DNA of 11,423 bases, taken from the NCBI GenBank assembly GCA_945897395.1, contig CAMDFE010000023.1:1-11423 (forward strand), read 5' to 3'. This DNA comes from Chryseobacterium gleum (GTDB taxonomy: Bacteria > Bacteroidota > Bacteroidia > Flavobacteriales_D > Sanyastnellaceae). Below, piece by piece: positions 1 to 7,711 of this stretch. How positions within the stretch are numbered: position 1 is the first letter of the stretch; every line of letters starts with the position of its first letter. Made by a program: the position numbers and the translations under genes. The notes beneath the pieces are model-generated. The model did no database searches and was not told where the DNA came from. It saw only the letters and a list, made by a program, of their open reading frames with translations.

Positions 1-192
1 GTCGACCAATTCATATTTCAAATTGCTATTCAATTCTAGTTTGGTGAAGCATCCTAAATCTCTTATCTCGGTTTGAATTTCTCCTGCCGTTTTAAAGCAA
101 TCGGGGGCGTTCTCTTTGTTGCACGAACAAAAAGTCAGCACAAGGCCCAGCAGGCCGAGCTTACAGACGGTAGCCAAACCCAATTTCACCAT
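1..192 (-). CDS. Head-GIN (DUF2807-like) lipoprotein, N-terminal part only
   Basis: This is the start of a gene that leaves the window at its left edge; 64 residues are visible. The product begins MVKLGLATVCKLGLLGLVL and reaches a lipoprotein-type site at TFCSC, with Cys24 followed by NKE, so it is probably acylated and exported to the envelope. After the Cys comes DCFKTAGEIQTEIRDLG and then FTKLELNSNLKYELV. That fits the opening of Bacteroidota DUF2807 'head GIN' proteins, where an R-[DE]-L segment leads into a beta-helix. The ATG lies inside the 3' end of the acyloxyacyl hydrolase gene (32-base overlap, different frame), which points to translational coupling as the third gene of the peptidase operon. 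The role of the family is not well defined; adhesin-like surface functions have been proposed. The lipoprotein call is fairly secure; the domain call is an inference from a short stretch. Confidence 0.6.
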   Translation of the reverse strand, partial: MVKLGLATVCKLGLLGLVLTFCSCNKENAPDCFKTAGEIQTEIRDLGCFTKLELNSNLKYELVD

Positions 193-1264
193 AATCTGCT
201 TTTGCAAAATGTGTTTTTAATCCGAATTGAATAAACCAATGTTTGTCCTTCGGCGCATGACGTATAACCACACGCTGATAAACTGGTGTTGTCTCCGCCC
301 ATTTATCCCAAATGTAAATACCTTGAACAATGCGCAATTGTGTATTGCCGAAATTCTGACAAAACGTTGGACCAACACCCAATTGAAAAACCGAACGATT
401 GTTCGGTCGAACACCGTCTCTGTTTTCCATTAACGGAATTAATGAACTGTTGAACATGATGTCAGCTGTTAATCCGAAAGAATGCTTCACACGCGAAGTA
501 CGAAAATCCCAACCCGCGCTTAAAAGATGAATGGGATACTTCTTTCCATAAGGCTGCATAACTTCTTTCCATCCTTGCGTGTAAGAAAGACTGTAGTTGT
601 ATTTGCTTAACAAACGCAGCAAAAGAATTTCATGCTCTTCATCTTTTCTTGGAGCCTTCGGTTTGATTAAAGGCTGAACACCTAGCGTAAGCGCTATGGT
701 ATTCGTCCCCAAATTCGGCAATTGAAACGCTCCGTTCGAGAAGTGGGTGACACGAACTCCCATTTTATATTGAAGGGATTTCGAAGCATACACTTGTTGC
801 TCAAAACCAATACTAAGAACCGCATTCACATGCGATCCCAAAACAGGTGCTTGATAATTCGTCTGTAAATCCCAAATCTTGGTGGTGTATCCCAAACCAA
901 TTCCCAAGTGAAGGAATTTTTTGTCGAGGATAGGTGCTCCGAATATTCTTCGGTTTATTGGAAACTGATTCCAGAAATTCAGAGAGAACTGCTTTCCAAG
1001 CTGGGTGTTGTTCCCTGTGTTGATGAAGGTGAAATCGACGCCTTGATAGGGATTTCCGTAAGGCCTTGAATAAAGTCTATTTGTCACGCGTTTGACTAAG
1101 CGAACACTGCCACCCACACTATGTGCGGTGATAAGCGGTTCCATAAGTGAGTTATGCGGAACCACAAATCCGTATTGAACACCGCCATGCACTTGCCATT
1201 GCTCTTGTCCGAATGCCGCAAGGCCCGAACAAATAACGAACAATAGACCAAGTGCTTTTTTCAT
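161..1264 (-). CDS. Outer-membrane acyloxyacyl hydrolase, PagL-like lipid A deacylase family
   Basis: The predicted 367-residue secreted beta-barrel has a signal peptide, MKKALGLLFVICSGLAAFGQ, ending at about residue 20. PagL-family enzymes remove ester-linked acyl chains from lipid A at the outer membrane. The family's active-site motif is visible as H174-F-S176-N177, followed by the conserved PNLGTN at 183-188; His and Ser of this motif are catalytic in PagL. Upstream are the typical GVDFTFINTG and HLGIGLGYTTK strands (about 75-128). The protein is about twice the length of proteobacterial PagL. The extra C-terminal 165 residues end in ADYGEIGFGYRL, a strand-like close that I associate with Bacteroidota members of the family. 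The catalytic Glu cannot be fixed by eye. The start codon shares one base with the stop of the peptidase gene (TAATG), so the two are probably translated together. The exact acyl chain removed is unknown. Confidence 0.82.
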   Translation of the reverse strand: MKKALGLLFVICSGLAAFGQEQWQVHGGVQYGFVVPHNSLMEPLITAHSVGGSVRLVKRVTNRLYSRPYGNPYQGVDFTFINTGNNTQLGKQFSLNFWNQFPINRRIFGAPILDKKFLHLGIGLGYTTKIWDLQTNYQAPVLGSHVNAVLSIGFEQQVYASKSLQYKMGVRVTHFSNGAFQLPNLGTNTIALTLGVQPLIKPKAPRKDEEHEILLLRLLSKYNYSLSYTQGWKEVMQPYGKKYPIHLLSAGWDFRTSRVKHSFGLTADIMFNSSLIPLMENRDGVRPNNRSVFQLGVGPTFCQNFGNTQLRIVQGIYIWDKWAETTPVYQRVVIRHAPKDKHWFIQFGLKTHFAKADYGEIGFGYRL

Positions 1265-3501
1265 TACAAGTTTTCTTTCAAGAAGTTGGTCATCTTGCTG
1301 AACAAATGCAAGCGTGTGTTTCCTCCATAAATACCATGGTCTTTATTCGGATAAACAAACAAGTCGAAAGGCTTATTCTCTGCAACCAAGGCAGATACCA
1401 TATCCATGGTGTTTTGGAAATGCACATTATCATCTGCGCTTCCGTGAACCAACAAGTAGTTTCCTTTCAATTGCTTCGCGAAGTTGATTGGAGAGTTGTT
1501 CTCATATCCACCAGAATTCTCTTGCGGTGTGCGCAAATATCTTTCAGTATAAACGCTGTCGTAAAATTTCCAATTCGTAACAGGAGCAACTGCAATTCCA
1601 GTCTTGTAATAATCTGCTCCTTTTGTCATACACAACGAAGTCATGTATCCGCCGTAGCTCCATCCTTGCATACCAATGCGCGCTGCATCTATGTAAGTTT
1701 GCTGACCTAAATATTTAGCGAAGTCTATAAAGTCTTGTGTTTCATTTCCACCTAAATTCATGTAGGTAGAATGTTTGAACTCTTTTCCTCTGAACTGTGT
1801 TCCTCGCGGGTCGCAGCTCACTACAATGTATCCTTCCTGACAAAGCAATTGGTACCACATGTAGTTCTTTCCGCCGTAAGAATCCAACACGGTGTTGCTT
1901 CCAGGTCCACCGTAGATGGCAACAAGCACAGGATATTTTTTATTCGGATCGAAATTCGCAGGCTTCATCATCCAGCAATTCAAATTAACATCCGTTGAAT
2001 TTTTAAACGAGAAAAATTCTTTCGTCACGCAGCTGTATTGCTCTAATTTCTTCACCAAATTTTCATTCGTGATTAATGTGCGCTTGATAGTTCCTTGGTT
2101 GTCGCGAATGCAGAAAGTAGGTGGGGTGTTGGCGTTGCTGTAGGTGTGAAGGAAATATTTCAATCCTTTGCTGAAAGCCGCCTCGTTGGCGCCGTCTTCA
2201 GAGGTCAAACATTTCCAAGTGTTCTTTTTCAAATTCACGCAGTAAACATATTTTGAAGTCGCGTCAAGTGAGCTACTCATGCGCTTGTTGTAGTTCACCT
2301 GGGCAGCGCGCGTAGAGCTGAAGTAAATGCTCCCAGCCTTTTCATCGATACCGTAAAAATCAAGAATCTCCCAATTTCCGCTGGTTAAAGCCTTTTCCAC
2401 TTTCGTGCCGAGGTCTATTTGATACAAATGCGCAAAGCCGCTCTTCTCGCTGGTGTAAATCATACAACTTCCACCCGATAAAAACTGAATGTTGTCGTTC
2501 ACGTCGATGTATGTTTCAGATTTCTCTTCCATCAATACTGCTGTTGGCCATGTGTCTTTTCCCTCAGCGCGAAGAGGAGCAGTTAATTCAAAGACCAAAT
2601 GATTTTGGTGACGATTCATTTTTTGAATTAAGAGCTGTGTCTGTTGTTTTCCCCATTTAATGCGCGGGATATATTCGAAGTCTTCAGAAGTCTTTTCAAC
2701 CAAAAAGCTCTTGCTATTAGACAGTTCGTAAATATGAATACTCACATCTGAATTCTTTTCGCCCGCTTTCGGGTATTTGAATGTAGTTCTTTCTGGATAA
2801 AGACTTCCATAAATGTCCATTCCATATTCAGGAACGCTGCTTTCGTTGAATTTGTAGTAGGCGAGGAGTGAACCTGTTTCATTCCAGTACAATCCACGAT
2901 CGAATCCGAATTCCTCTTCGTACACCCAATCGGTAGCTCCATTGATGATTTTGTTTTTCTCTCCGTCGAACGTGACTTGCTTCTCTTCTTTCGTTTCAAT
3001 ATTGAAAATGAAAATGTTGTTGTTACGAACGAATGCCACGCGCTTTTTATCTGGAGAGATAGTCGCCAAGCGTTGCTTTCCTTTTTTGAAGTTTGCAATA
3101 GGTGTGGTTTTTCCGCTTGCCAAATCGTAAACCAAATAATTAGCCATGCCGCTCCAACGGTAAATGCCTTCGCTTTCTGTTTCAATCAACAACATGCTTT
3201 CATCTGCATTGAAAGAATAATTGTCGAAGGCGCTTATCGCATTCCCGAAAATTTTCTTGGCCGTTGTAATCGCTTTCAACGTATCTCCGTTCGCGAAGCT
3301 GCATTGAATAATGGTTTGTCCATTTGCATCTGACGCAATAACGTCAGAGAATGATTCTCCGTCGTTCATGGAGTTGAATCCACCGAGGTAATCCGCATTG
3401 AATTCGCGGCTATTCCAAATGAGTTCATTCGTAATTTTTTTCTGAGCAGTTGCACCGAATACGGTGGCTAAGAAAATCAAGGAGGCTAGGGTCTTTTTCA
3501 T
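1264..3501 (-). CDS. Dipeptidyl peptidase IV, family S9 serine peptidase
   Basis: The 745-residue exported enzyme should remove N-terminal X-Pro or X-Ala dipeptides in the periplasm or at the surface. A signal peptide, MKKTLASLIFLATVFGATAQ, is followed by the DPP IV beta-propeller (about 40-490) and the alpha/beta-hydrolase domain (about 500-745). The substrate-anchoring double Glu lies in DWVYEEEF (E196/E197). The oxyanion Tyr is in IYGGPG (Y530), the nucleophile in GWSYGG (S615), the Asp in HGSADDN (D690) and the His in DHGIYGG (H722), so the whole catalytic set is present. Length is close to that of bacterial DPP IV. The reading frame stays open for 58 more codons upstream, but I start at the ATG that gives the signal peptide; the longer version would run into the divergent gene. 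It is the first gene of an operon with the acyloxyacyl hydrolase and the lipoprotein. Prolyl tripeptidyl peptidase is the main alternative. Confidence 0.9.
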   Translation of the reverse strand: MKKTLASLIFLATVFGATAQKKITNELIWNSREFNADYLGGFNSMNDGESFSDVIASDANGQTIIQCSFANGDTLKAITTAKKIFGNAISAFDNYSFNADESMLLIETESEGIYRWSGMANYLVYDLASGKTTPIANFKKGKQRLATISPDKKRVAFVRNNNIFIFNIETKEEKQVTFDGEKNKIINGATDWVYEEEFGFDRGLYWNETGSLLAYYKFNESSVPEYGMDIYGSLYPERTTFKYPKAGEKNSDVSIHIYELSNSKSFLVEKTSEDFEYIPRIKWGKQQTQLLIQKMNRHQNHLVFELTAPLRAEGKDTWPTAVLMEEKSETYIDVNDNIQFLSGGSCMIYTSEKSGFAHLYQIDLGTKVEKALTSGNWEILDFYGIDEKAGSIYFSSTRAAQVNYNKRMSSSLDATSKYVYCVNLKKNTWKCLTSEDGANEAAFSKGLKYFLHTYSNANTPPTFCIRDNQGTIKRTLITNENLVKKLEQYSCVTKEFFSFKNSTDVNLNCWMMKPANFDPNKKYPVLVAIYGGPGSNTVLDSYGGKNYMWYQLLCQEGYIVVSCDPRGTQFRGKEFKHSTYMNLGGNETQDFIDFAKYLGQQTYIDAARIGMQGWSYGGYMTSLCMTKGADYYKTGIAVAPVTNWKFYDSVYTERYLRTPQENSGGYENNSPINFAKQLKGNYLLVHGSADDNVHFQNTMDMVSALVAENKPFDLFVYPNKDHGIYGGNTRLHLFSKMTNFLKENL

Positions 3502-3517
3502 AATAAAAATCAGTTCC

Positions 3518-3548
3518 GAAAGATAAGCCGAATGCAGAAGATATGCAA
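3518..3548 (-). promoter_or_regulatory. Candidate promoter for the peptidase operon
   Basis: Read on the minus strand, TTG (3546-3548) is followed by 20 bases and then TATCTTTC (3518-3525). This is one mismatch from the Bacteroidota sigma-70-type -7 element TAnnTTTG, at the usual distance from a -33 TTG. It would give a leader of roughly 10-15 bases before the ATG at 3501. It lies in the 67-base gap between two divergent genes. I saw no comparable element on the plus strand. This is pattern matching only, and short motifs of this kind occur by chance in AT-rich DNA. Confidence 0.35.
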
Positions 3549-3568
3549 TTCTGCCTTTAATTTGCGCC

Positions 3569-4660
3569 ATGAATTTGAAATTAGCTACACTCGCAATGAT
3601 AGCGGTTGCATTCAGCAGCTGCACCCAGCAATTGGTTTTGGAATCTCTTCCGGTTACGACAGAGCCCGGTCCCATGACTTATGAGAAGGAAAAGCACTTC
3701 AAGAATATTCATCAATTTACCTACGGTGGCGACAATGCCGAAGCTTATTGGAGTCCCGATGGGAAGCAGTTGATCTTTCAAAGCAACAATGCGAAATGGG
3801 GTATGAGTTGCGATCAGATTTTTTTATTGAATGTGGAAACCAAAGCAGACAGTTCAAAGCGTCAGTTGGTTTCAACCGGATTGGGAAGAACCACTTGTTC
3901 TTGGTTCATGCCCGATGGAAAGTCATTCCTTTATGCTTCTACGCACAAAGGCGGAGAGGCTTGTCCACCGCCACTTCCAAACAACGGAAAATATGTTTGG
4001 CCGTTGTATTCAACCTACGATATTTACACCGCAGACCTTCAAGGAAAGGTAACGAAGCAATTAACAGATTCACCGCGTTACGATGCTGAAGCGACGATTA
4101 GCCCGAAAGGAGATCGAATAGTTTTCACTTCATTACGAAACGGCGATCTGGATTTGTATACCATGAATTTAGATGGAAGTGATGTGAAGCAAATCACGTT
4201 CGACTTGGGCTACGACGGTGGAGCCTGTTTTTCTCCAGATGGAAAAAAAATCGTTTGGCGCGCTTCTCGCCCGAAGAACAAAGAGGAAATAGATGCCTAT
4301 AAATCTTTGTTGAAGGAAGACATGGTAGAACCTTCAAACCTTGAGATTTTTGTAGCGAATGCAGATGGCTCAGACGCCCACCAAGTCACTTCTTTGGGAA
4401 ATGCAAACTGGTCTCCAACGTTTTCTCCGAAAGGAGACAAGATATTGTTTTGCAGTAATCACAACAGCACGCGCGGATTTCCTTTCAATTTATTCTTAGT
4501 GAATTTAGATGGAAGCGGATTGGAGCAGGTGACTTACGATAGCGAATTCGATTCGTTCCCAATGTTTTCACCGAATGGAAAATACTTGGTGTTCTGCAGC
4601 AACCGTCACAATGGAAGAACCCGTGACACAAACATTTTTATTGCTGAGTGGATTGACTAA
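3569..4660 (+). CDS. PD40/TolB-like six-bladed beta-propeller lipoprotein
   Basis: The 363-residue product starts with a lipoprotein signal, MNLKLATLAMIAVAFSSC, with Cys18 as the likely acylated residue. The rest is a propeller of WD40-like PD40 repeats. Six blades show the hallmark [ST]PxG[KD]xxx[FWY] core: near residues 61-70 (WSPDGKQLIF), 113-122 (MPDGKSFLY), 178-186 (SPKGDRIVF), 222-230 (SPDGKKIVW), 286-294 (SPKGDKILF) and 334-342 (SPNGKYLVF). A loop with ACPPPLP (131-137) interrupts blades 2 and 3. Blades 3 and 5 both carry NLDGS, encoded by an exact 16-base repeat at 4164-4179 and 4500-4515. The fold resembles the C-terminal part of TolB, but there is no TolB N-terminal domain and no Tol-Pal gene nearby, so the function is unknown; protein or glycan binding in the periplasm is plausible. 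It is divergent from the peptidase gene, and its stop lies 2 bases from that of the convergent porT-like gene. Confidence 0.8.
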   Translation: MNLKLATLAMIAVAFSSCTQQLVLESLPVTTEPGPMTYEKEKHFKNIHQFTYGGDNAEAYWSPDGKQLIFQSNNAKWGMSCDQIFLLNVETKADSSKRQLVSTGLGRTTCSWFMPDGKSFLYASTHKGGEACPPPLPNNGKYVWPLYSTYDIYTADLQGKVTKQLTDSPRYDAEATISPKGDRIVFTSLRNGDLDLYTMNLDGSDVKQITFDLGYDGGACFSPDGKKIVWRASRPKNKEEIDAYKSLLKEDMVEPSNLEIFVANADGSDAHQVTSLGNANWSPTFSPKGDKILFCSNHNSTRGFPFNLFLVNLDGSGLEQVTYDSEFDSFPMFSPNGKYLVFCSNRHNGRTRDTNIFIAEWID

Positions 4661-4684
4661 TTCTATCCTTCGAAACTGATAGAA
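4661..4684. repeat. Inverted repeat at a convergent gene junction
   Basis: TTCTATC (4661-4667) and GATAGAA (4678-4684) form a perfect 7-base inverted repeat around a 10-base loop that contains TTCGAA. It begins in the 2-base gap between the convergent stop codons (TAA at 4658-4660, TAG at 4663-4665) and runs into the end of the porT-like gene. No T-run follows on either strand, so it is a poor intrinsic terminator. It may still be a 3'-end stem-loop, or chance. Confidence 0.3.
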
Positions 4685-5376
4685 ACGACGAATGCGCGAG
4701 ATCGCAATTTGTCAATGGGAAGAGCATATCTCGTGTCTTCATGAATTAACAAATCGGGAAGACCAATACTCGTTTTAAATTCGATTGCAAATTTGAAAAA
4801 GGGAAGGAAGAAATCGAATCCACCACCGGCTTCAACACAGTAGTCATTGCTTTTCAACTTAACTACAATTTCACTCGACTGGTTGTTGCTTACGTTCTTT
4901 TGCGATTGCATGTCGCGCGCATATTTTCCCCCAACCAAGGCATAAGCAGCAAAGTTGCCCGTTCTGTTTGTTCTGAATTTAAACAACACGGGAAATTCTA
5001 ACCACACACTTGATATGGGTTTGGTTTGTGTGTCGATTTTATTGTTAGTACGCAAAAATTGATACTGCAATGATCGATCTTGAAAAGACAATCCTGGTAA
5101 AAAACGCACATTCACATTTGGAAGCGGATTGTACGAAGCTAAAATGTGCAGATTGAATCCAGCTTGCGGAACATTTGTTATACTTAACAATGAATCTTGA
5201 AAGGAAAAGTCAGGTTTGTTGTTGATGAAAAATGAACTCTGATTTCCACTTAATGCAAATCCGAAATGATATTTACGGTAATCGAATTTTGCCAAATTCA
5301 TTGCGGCTTTGTCTCGTTGAGCAAATGCAGAAAAAGCAATTAAAACAAAAAAGAAGGCTGCAACTAATTTTTTCAT
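4663..5376 (-). CDS. porT: PorT/SprT-family outer-membrane beta-barrel, type IX secretion
   Basis: The 237-residue protein has a signal peptide, MKKLVAAFFFVLIAFSAFAQ, and then alternating strands typical of the small outer-membrane barrel domain OMP_b-brl_2. Several stretches match what I know of PorT/SprT: NLAKFDYRKYHFGFAL near the N terminus (27-42), FLPGLSFQDRSLQY (92-105), LEFPVLFKFRTNR (126-138), LVGGKYARDMQSQK (147-160), KLKSNDYCVEAGGGFDFF (173-190) and the C-terminal RSRAFVVSISFEG. PorT and SprT are needed for type IX secretion, which exports C-terminal-domain proteins (and gliding adhesins in gliding species) across the outer membrane. The start overlaps the stop of the upstream membrane-protein gene by 4 bases (ATGA), so it is probably translated from the rho message. 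No other T9SS gene is in the window, as is usual for this scattered system. A generic PorT-family porin-like protein is the alternative. Confidence 0.7.
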   Translation of the reverse strand: MKKLVAAFFFVLIAFSAFAQRDKAAMNLAKFDYRKYHFGFALSGNQSSFFINNKPDFSFQDSLLSITNVPQAGFNLHILASYNPLPNVNVRFLPGLSFQDRSLQYQFLRTNNKIDTQTKPISSVWLEFPVLFKFRTNRTGNFAAYALVGGKYARDMQSQKNVSNNQSSEIVVKLKSNDYCVEAGGGFDFFLPFFKFAIEFKTSIGLPDLLIHEDTRYALPIDKLRSRAFVVSISFEG

Positions 5377-5939
5377 GATAGTTCTTTCAACATGACTGTT
5401 CTAAATATCCAAGGTACAATGAGTGCAAAAATAAGAGCACTCAGCATTAAAGCCGAAATACCCGCTGCGACAACTGTTTTCACCGATGTCATGGTGTTAA
5501 CGCGTTCAATATAGCTTTGTTGTATTTCCTCTTTAGTTAGGTCTTTCAACGGCTCGTTAGACGAAGTTATTGCGGCCACTTTCTCAGGCGTGTTCAAAGC
5601 CTCTTCTAATTGAGCATAATCGGCAGCGCGCTTAATACTCATGTCGTCAGCTGTTGAGTAATAAATTCCAATAGCCATTCCAATAGCTACAGAATAAGCC
5701 ACTCCAGCACGCAGAGACAATTTGAAATCGTCGAAATAACTGCGTACTTGCGGTTCTTTGCTATAAGTCGTATACAGCGTTAACAAAATTAAAGACAAAA
5801 GAAAAATAAGATTGAAGAGAACACCCTTGGGCTGAGCGTCAGCATAACTGTAGGCCAAGTAATGACCAAGAGAAAAGCGCAATCCCAACCAGGTAGCTGC
5901 TAAGGAAAGGGCGTAAGCCCAAATACGCCAGGTGCTCAT
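5373..5939 (-). CDS. Small four-helix membrane protein, DUF4199-like
   Basis: This 188-residue inner-membrane protein has hydrophobic stretches at about 6-30, 39-58, 76-95 and 153-180. A charged, probably helical segment lies between the third and fourth (about 98-150, including ADYAQLEEALNTPEKVAA and LTKEEIQQSYIERVN). This layout, the size and the AGVAYSVAIGMAIGIYY helix fit Bacteroidota DUF4199 proteins, but no catalytic or ligand motif can be read, so the function is unknown. It is sandwiched between rho (TAATG, 1-base overlap) and the porT-like gene (ATGA, 4-base overlap) and is therefore very likely co-translated with both. That context allows, but does not show, a link to envelope assembly. 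Confidence 0.6.
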   Translation of the reverse strand: MSTWRIWAYALSLAATWLGLRFSLGHYLAYSYADAQPKGVLFNLIFLLSLILLTLYTTYSKEPQVRSYFDDFKLSLRAGVAYSVAIGMAIGIYYSTADDMSIKRAADYAQLEEALNTPEKVAAITSSNEPLKDLTKEEIQQSYIERVNTMTSVKTVVAAGISALMLSALIFALIVPWIFRTVMLKELS

Positions 5940-7672
5940 TACGAGTTCATGGTTACTAAAAACTCCTCGTTTGTTTTCGTGCGCTCAATGCGATCTTTCA
6001 CGAACTCCATAGCTTCAACCGGATTCATATCTGCAAGGTGTCGGCGTAATACCCACATGCGTTGAAGGGTATCCTTGTCTTGCAACAAATCTTCGCGACG
6101 CGTTCCTGAAGAAAGAATATCAATGGCAGGGAAAATACGTCTATTGCTAATCTTACGATCCAATTGCAATTCCATATTACCCGTTCCTTTGAACTCTTCA
6201 AAGATTACTTCGTCCATTTTACTTCCAGTATCTACCAATGCTGTTGCAATGATGGAAAGAGATCCACCGTTTTCAATTTTACGCGCAGCTCCGAAGAAAC
6301 GCTTTGGTTTTTCCAAGGCATTCGCTTCAACACCACCCGACAATACCTTTCCGCTCGAAGGCGCTACAGTATTGTATGCACGCGCTAAACGTGTAATAGA
6401 ATCTAAGAGAATACAAACGTCGTGTCCACATTCAACCAAACGCTTGGCTTTTTCCAATACAATATTGGCAATCTTTACGTGACGCTCAGCTGGCTCGTCG
6501 AAAGTCGAAGCTATCACTTCTCCTTTCACACTGCGCTTCATGTCTGTAACCTCTTCCGGACGCTCATCGATGAGCAATACAATTAAGTAGGTCTCAGGAT
6601 GGTTCATGGCAATCGCATTTGCAACGTCTTTCAACAAAGTAGTCTTACCTGTCTTCGGCTGCGAAACAATCATTCCACGTTGGCCTTTTCCAATAGGAGC
6701 AAACAAATCCATGATTCGCATACTCACATTGTTGTTGTTGTCTGCCAAATGGAAACGCTCTTGCGGGAACAAGGGCGTTAAGAATTTAAATGGAATACGA
6801 TCACGAACCCAAGCAGGGTCGCGTCCGTTAATATTGTCGATACGAATCAAAGGGAAATATTTTTCACCTTCTCTTGGCGGACGAATGGCTCCACGAATGG
6901 TATCTCCAGGTAATAATCCGTATGTTTTTATCTGTTGTTGAGAAACGTAAACGTCATCCGGAGAATTCAAATAATTGAAATCCGAAGAACGCATAAACCC
7001 GAATCCGTCAGGCATCACTTCCAAAACACCCTCAGCCATTACTAAGCCGTCGAAATTGTATCCGTGTTCATCCGGCATTCCTCTGCGCTGACGATCAGGA
7101 CGCACAATGTTCGGCTCGCGCTCTCCTTGACCTTCCTGTTGCTCCGGTTTGTTCGGTCTTTCTGGACGTTCTCTTTGCTCAGGTCTTTCCGAATGATCTG
7201 TTCTTTCCGGACGATCTTTTTGCTCCGGTCTTTGATTTTTCTGATTCGGATGCTGCGGACGCGGTTGTCCGTCTTTCTTTGCCAAAACTAAAAATGGAAT
7301 CTCAGGCTTTGTCTCTTGTGCTGGAGTCTCCTCTTGCACAGACTCTTCATTTATTTCGGTTGGAATATCATTCGATACTTCTTCCTTTGCAGGAACCTCT
7401 TCCTTTTCGATAGCCTTATATGGCTTTCTTTCACGCGTTTTTTTCTGACGATCAGAGGTGTCAGAATTCTCAATATAAGAATCGGTTTCCTTTGCTTCAA
7501 CCACCGTTGGAGCAGGAGCATCAGCTGGCGCCGCAGATAAAGTCTGACGGTCCATAATGGTTAGAACCAAATCTTGTTTCTTTAATTTCTCAGCATTTGA
7601 AATGCCTAAATTTTCAGCAACAGATTTAAGCTCTGCCACTTTCATCGCGTTTAATGTTAAAATATCGTACAT
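5939..7672 (-). CDS. rho: Transcription termination factor Rho with long disordered insert
   Basis: Rho is the hexameric RNA-dependent ATPase that ends transcription of untranslated RNA. The 577-residue protein starts MYDILTLNAMKVAELKSVAENLGI, a Rho-N/SAP-like helical domain (about 3-42). It continues with a polar, charged, low-complexity insert (about 45-200; Arg/Pro/Glu repeats at 136-190), the cold-shock RNA-binding domain (about 207-282, with GFGFMRS) and the ATPase core. Walker A is QPKTGKTTLL (338-347) and Walker B is VCILLDSITRLARAYN (419-434). The GKVLSGG Q-loop (441-447) and KGTGNMEL R-loop (495-502) are intact. E. coli Rho has 419 residues; the excess is the insert, which is typical of this phylum. 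I chose the MYDI start over Met10 because Bacteroidota Rho proteins usually open this way. It leads an operon with the membrane-protein and porT-like genes. Confidence 0.96.
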   Translation of the reverse strand: MYDILTLNAMKVAELKSVAENLGISNAEKLKKQDLVLTIMDRQTLSAAPADAPAPTVVEAKETDSYIENSDTSDRQKKTRERKPYKAIEKEEVPAKEEVSNDIPTEINEESVQEETPAQETKPEIPFLVLAKKDGQPRPQHPNQKNQRPEQKDRPERTDHSERPEQRERPERPNKPEQQEGQGEREPNIVRPDRQRRGMPDEHGYNFDGLVMAEGVLEVMPDGFGFMRSSDFNYLNSPDDVYVSQQQIKTYGLLPGDTIRGAIRPPREGEKYFPLIRIDNINGRDPAWVRDRIPFKFLTPLFPQERFHLADNNNNVSMRIMDLFAPIGKGQRGMIVSQPKTGKTTLLKDVANAIAMNHPETYLIVLLIDERPEEVTDMKRSVKGEVIASTFDEPAERHVKIANIVLEKAKRLVECGHDVCILLDSITRLARAYNTVAPSSGKVLSGGVEANALEKPKRFFGAARKIENGGSLSIIATALVDTGSKMDEVIFEEFKGTGNMELQLDRKISNRRIFPAIDILSSGTRREDLLQDKDTLQRMWVLRRHLADMNPVEAMEFVKDRIERTKTNEEFLVTMNS

Positions 7673-7711
7673 GTAGGGGAAATGAAATTTAAAATGTATT
7701 GTTGGGAATGC

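Noticed and set aside
3555..3563. TTTAATTTG as a promoter -7 element for the propeller lipoprotein
   Set aside because: It is one base short of TAnnTTTG spacing, lies about five bases from the ATG, and has no -33 TTG at the right distance.
3502..3675. A 58-residue N-terminal extension of the DPP IV frame
   Set aside because: It precedes a perfect signal peptide, would bury it, and runs antisense through the start of the divergent lipoprotein gene.
4164..4515. Exact 16-base direct repeat (4164-4179 and 4500-4515)
   Set aside because: It encodes the recurring NLDGS turn of two propeller blades and needs no separate explanation.
6075..6482. A 135-codon plus-strand frame antisense to rho
   Set aside because: Long antisense frames are common opposite conserved GC-balanced genes; its sequence has no domain features and rho is certain here.
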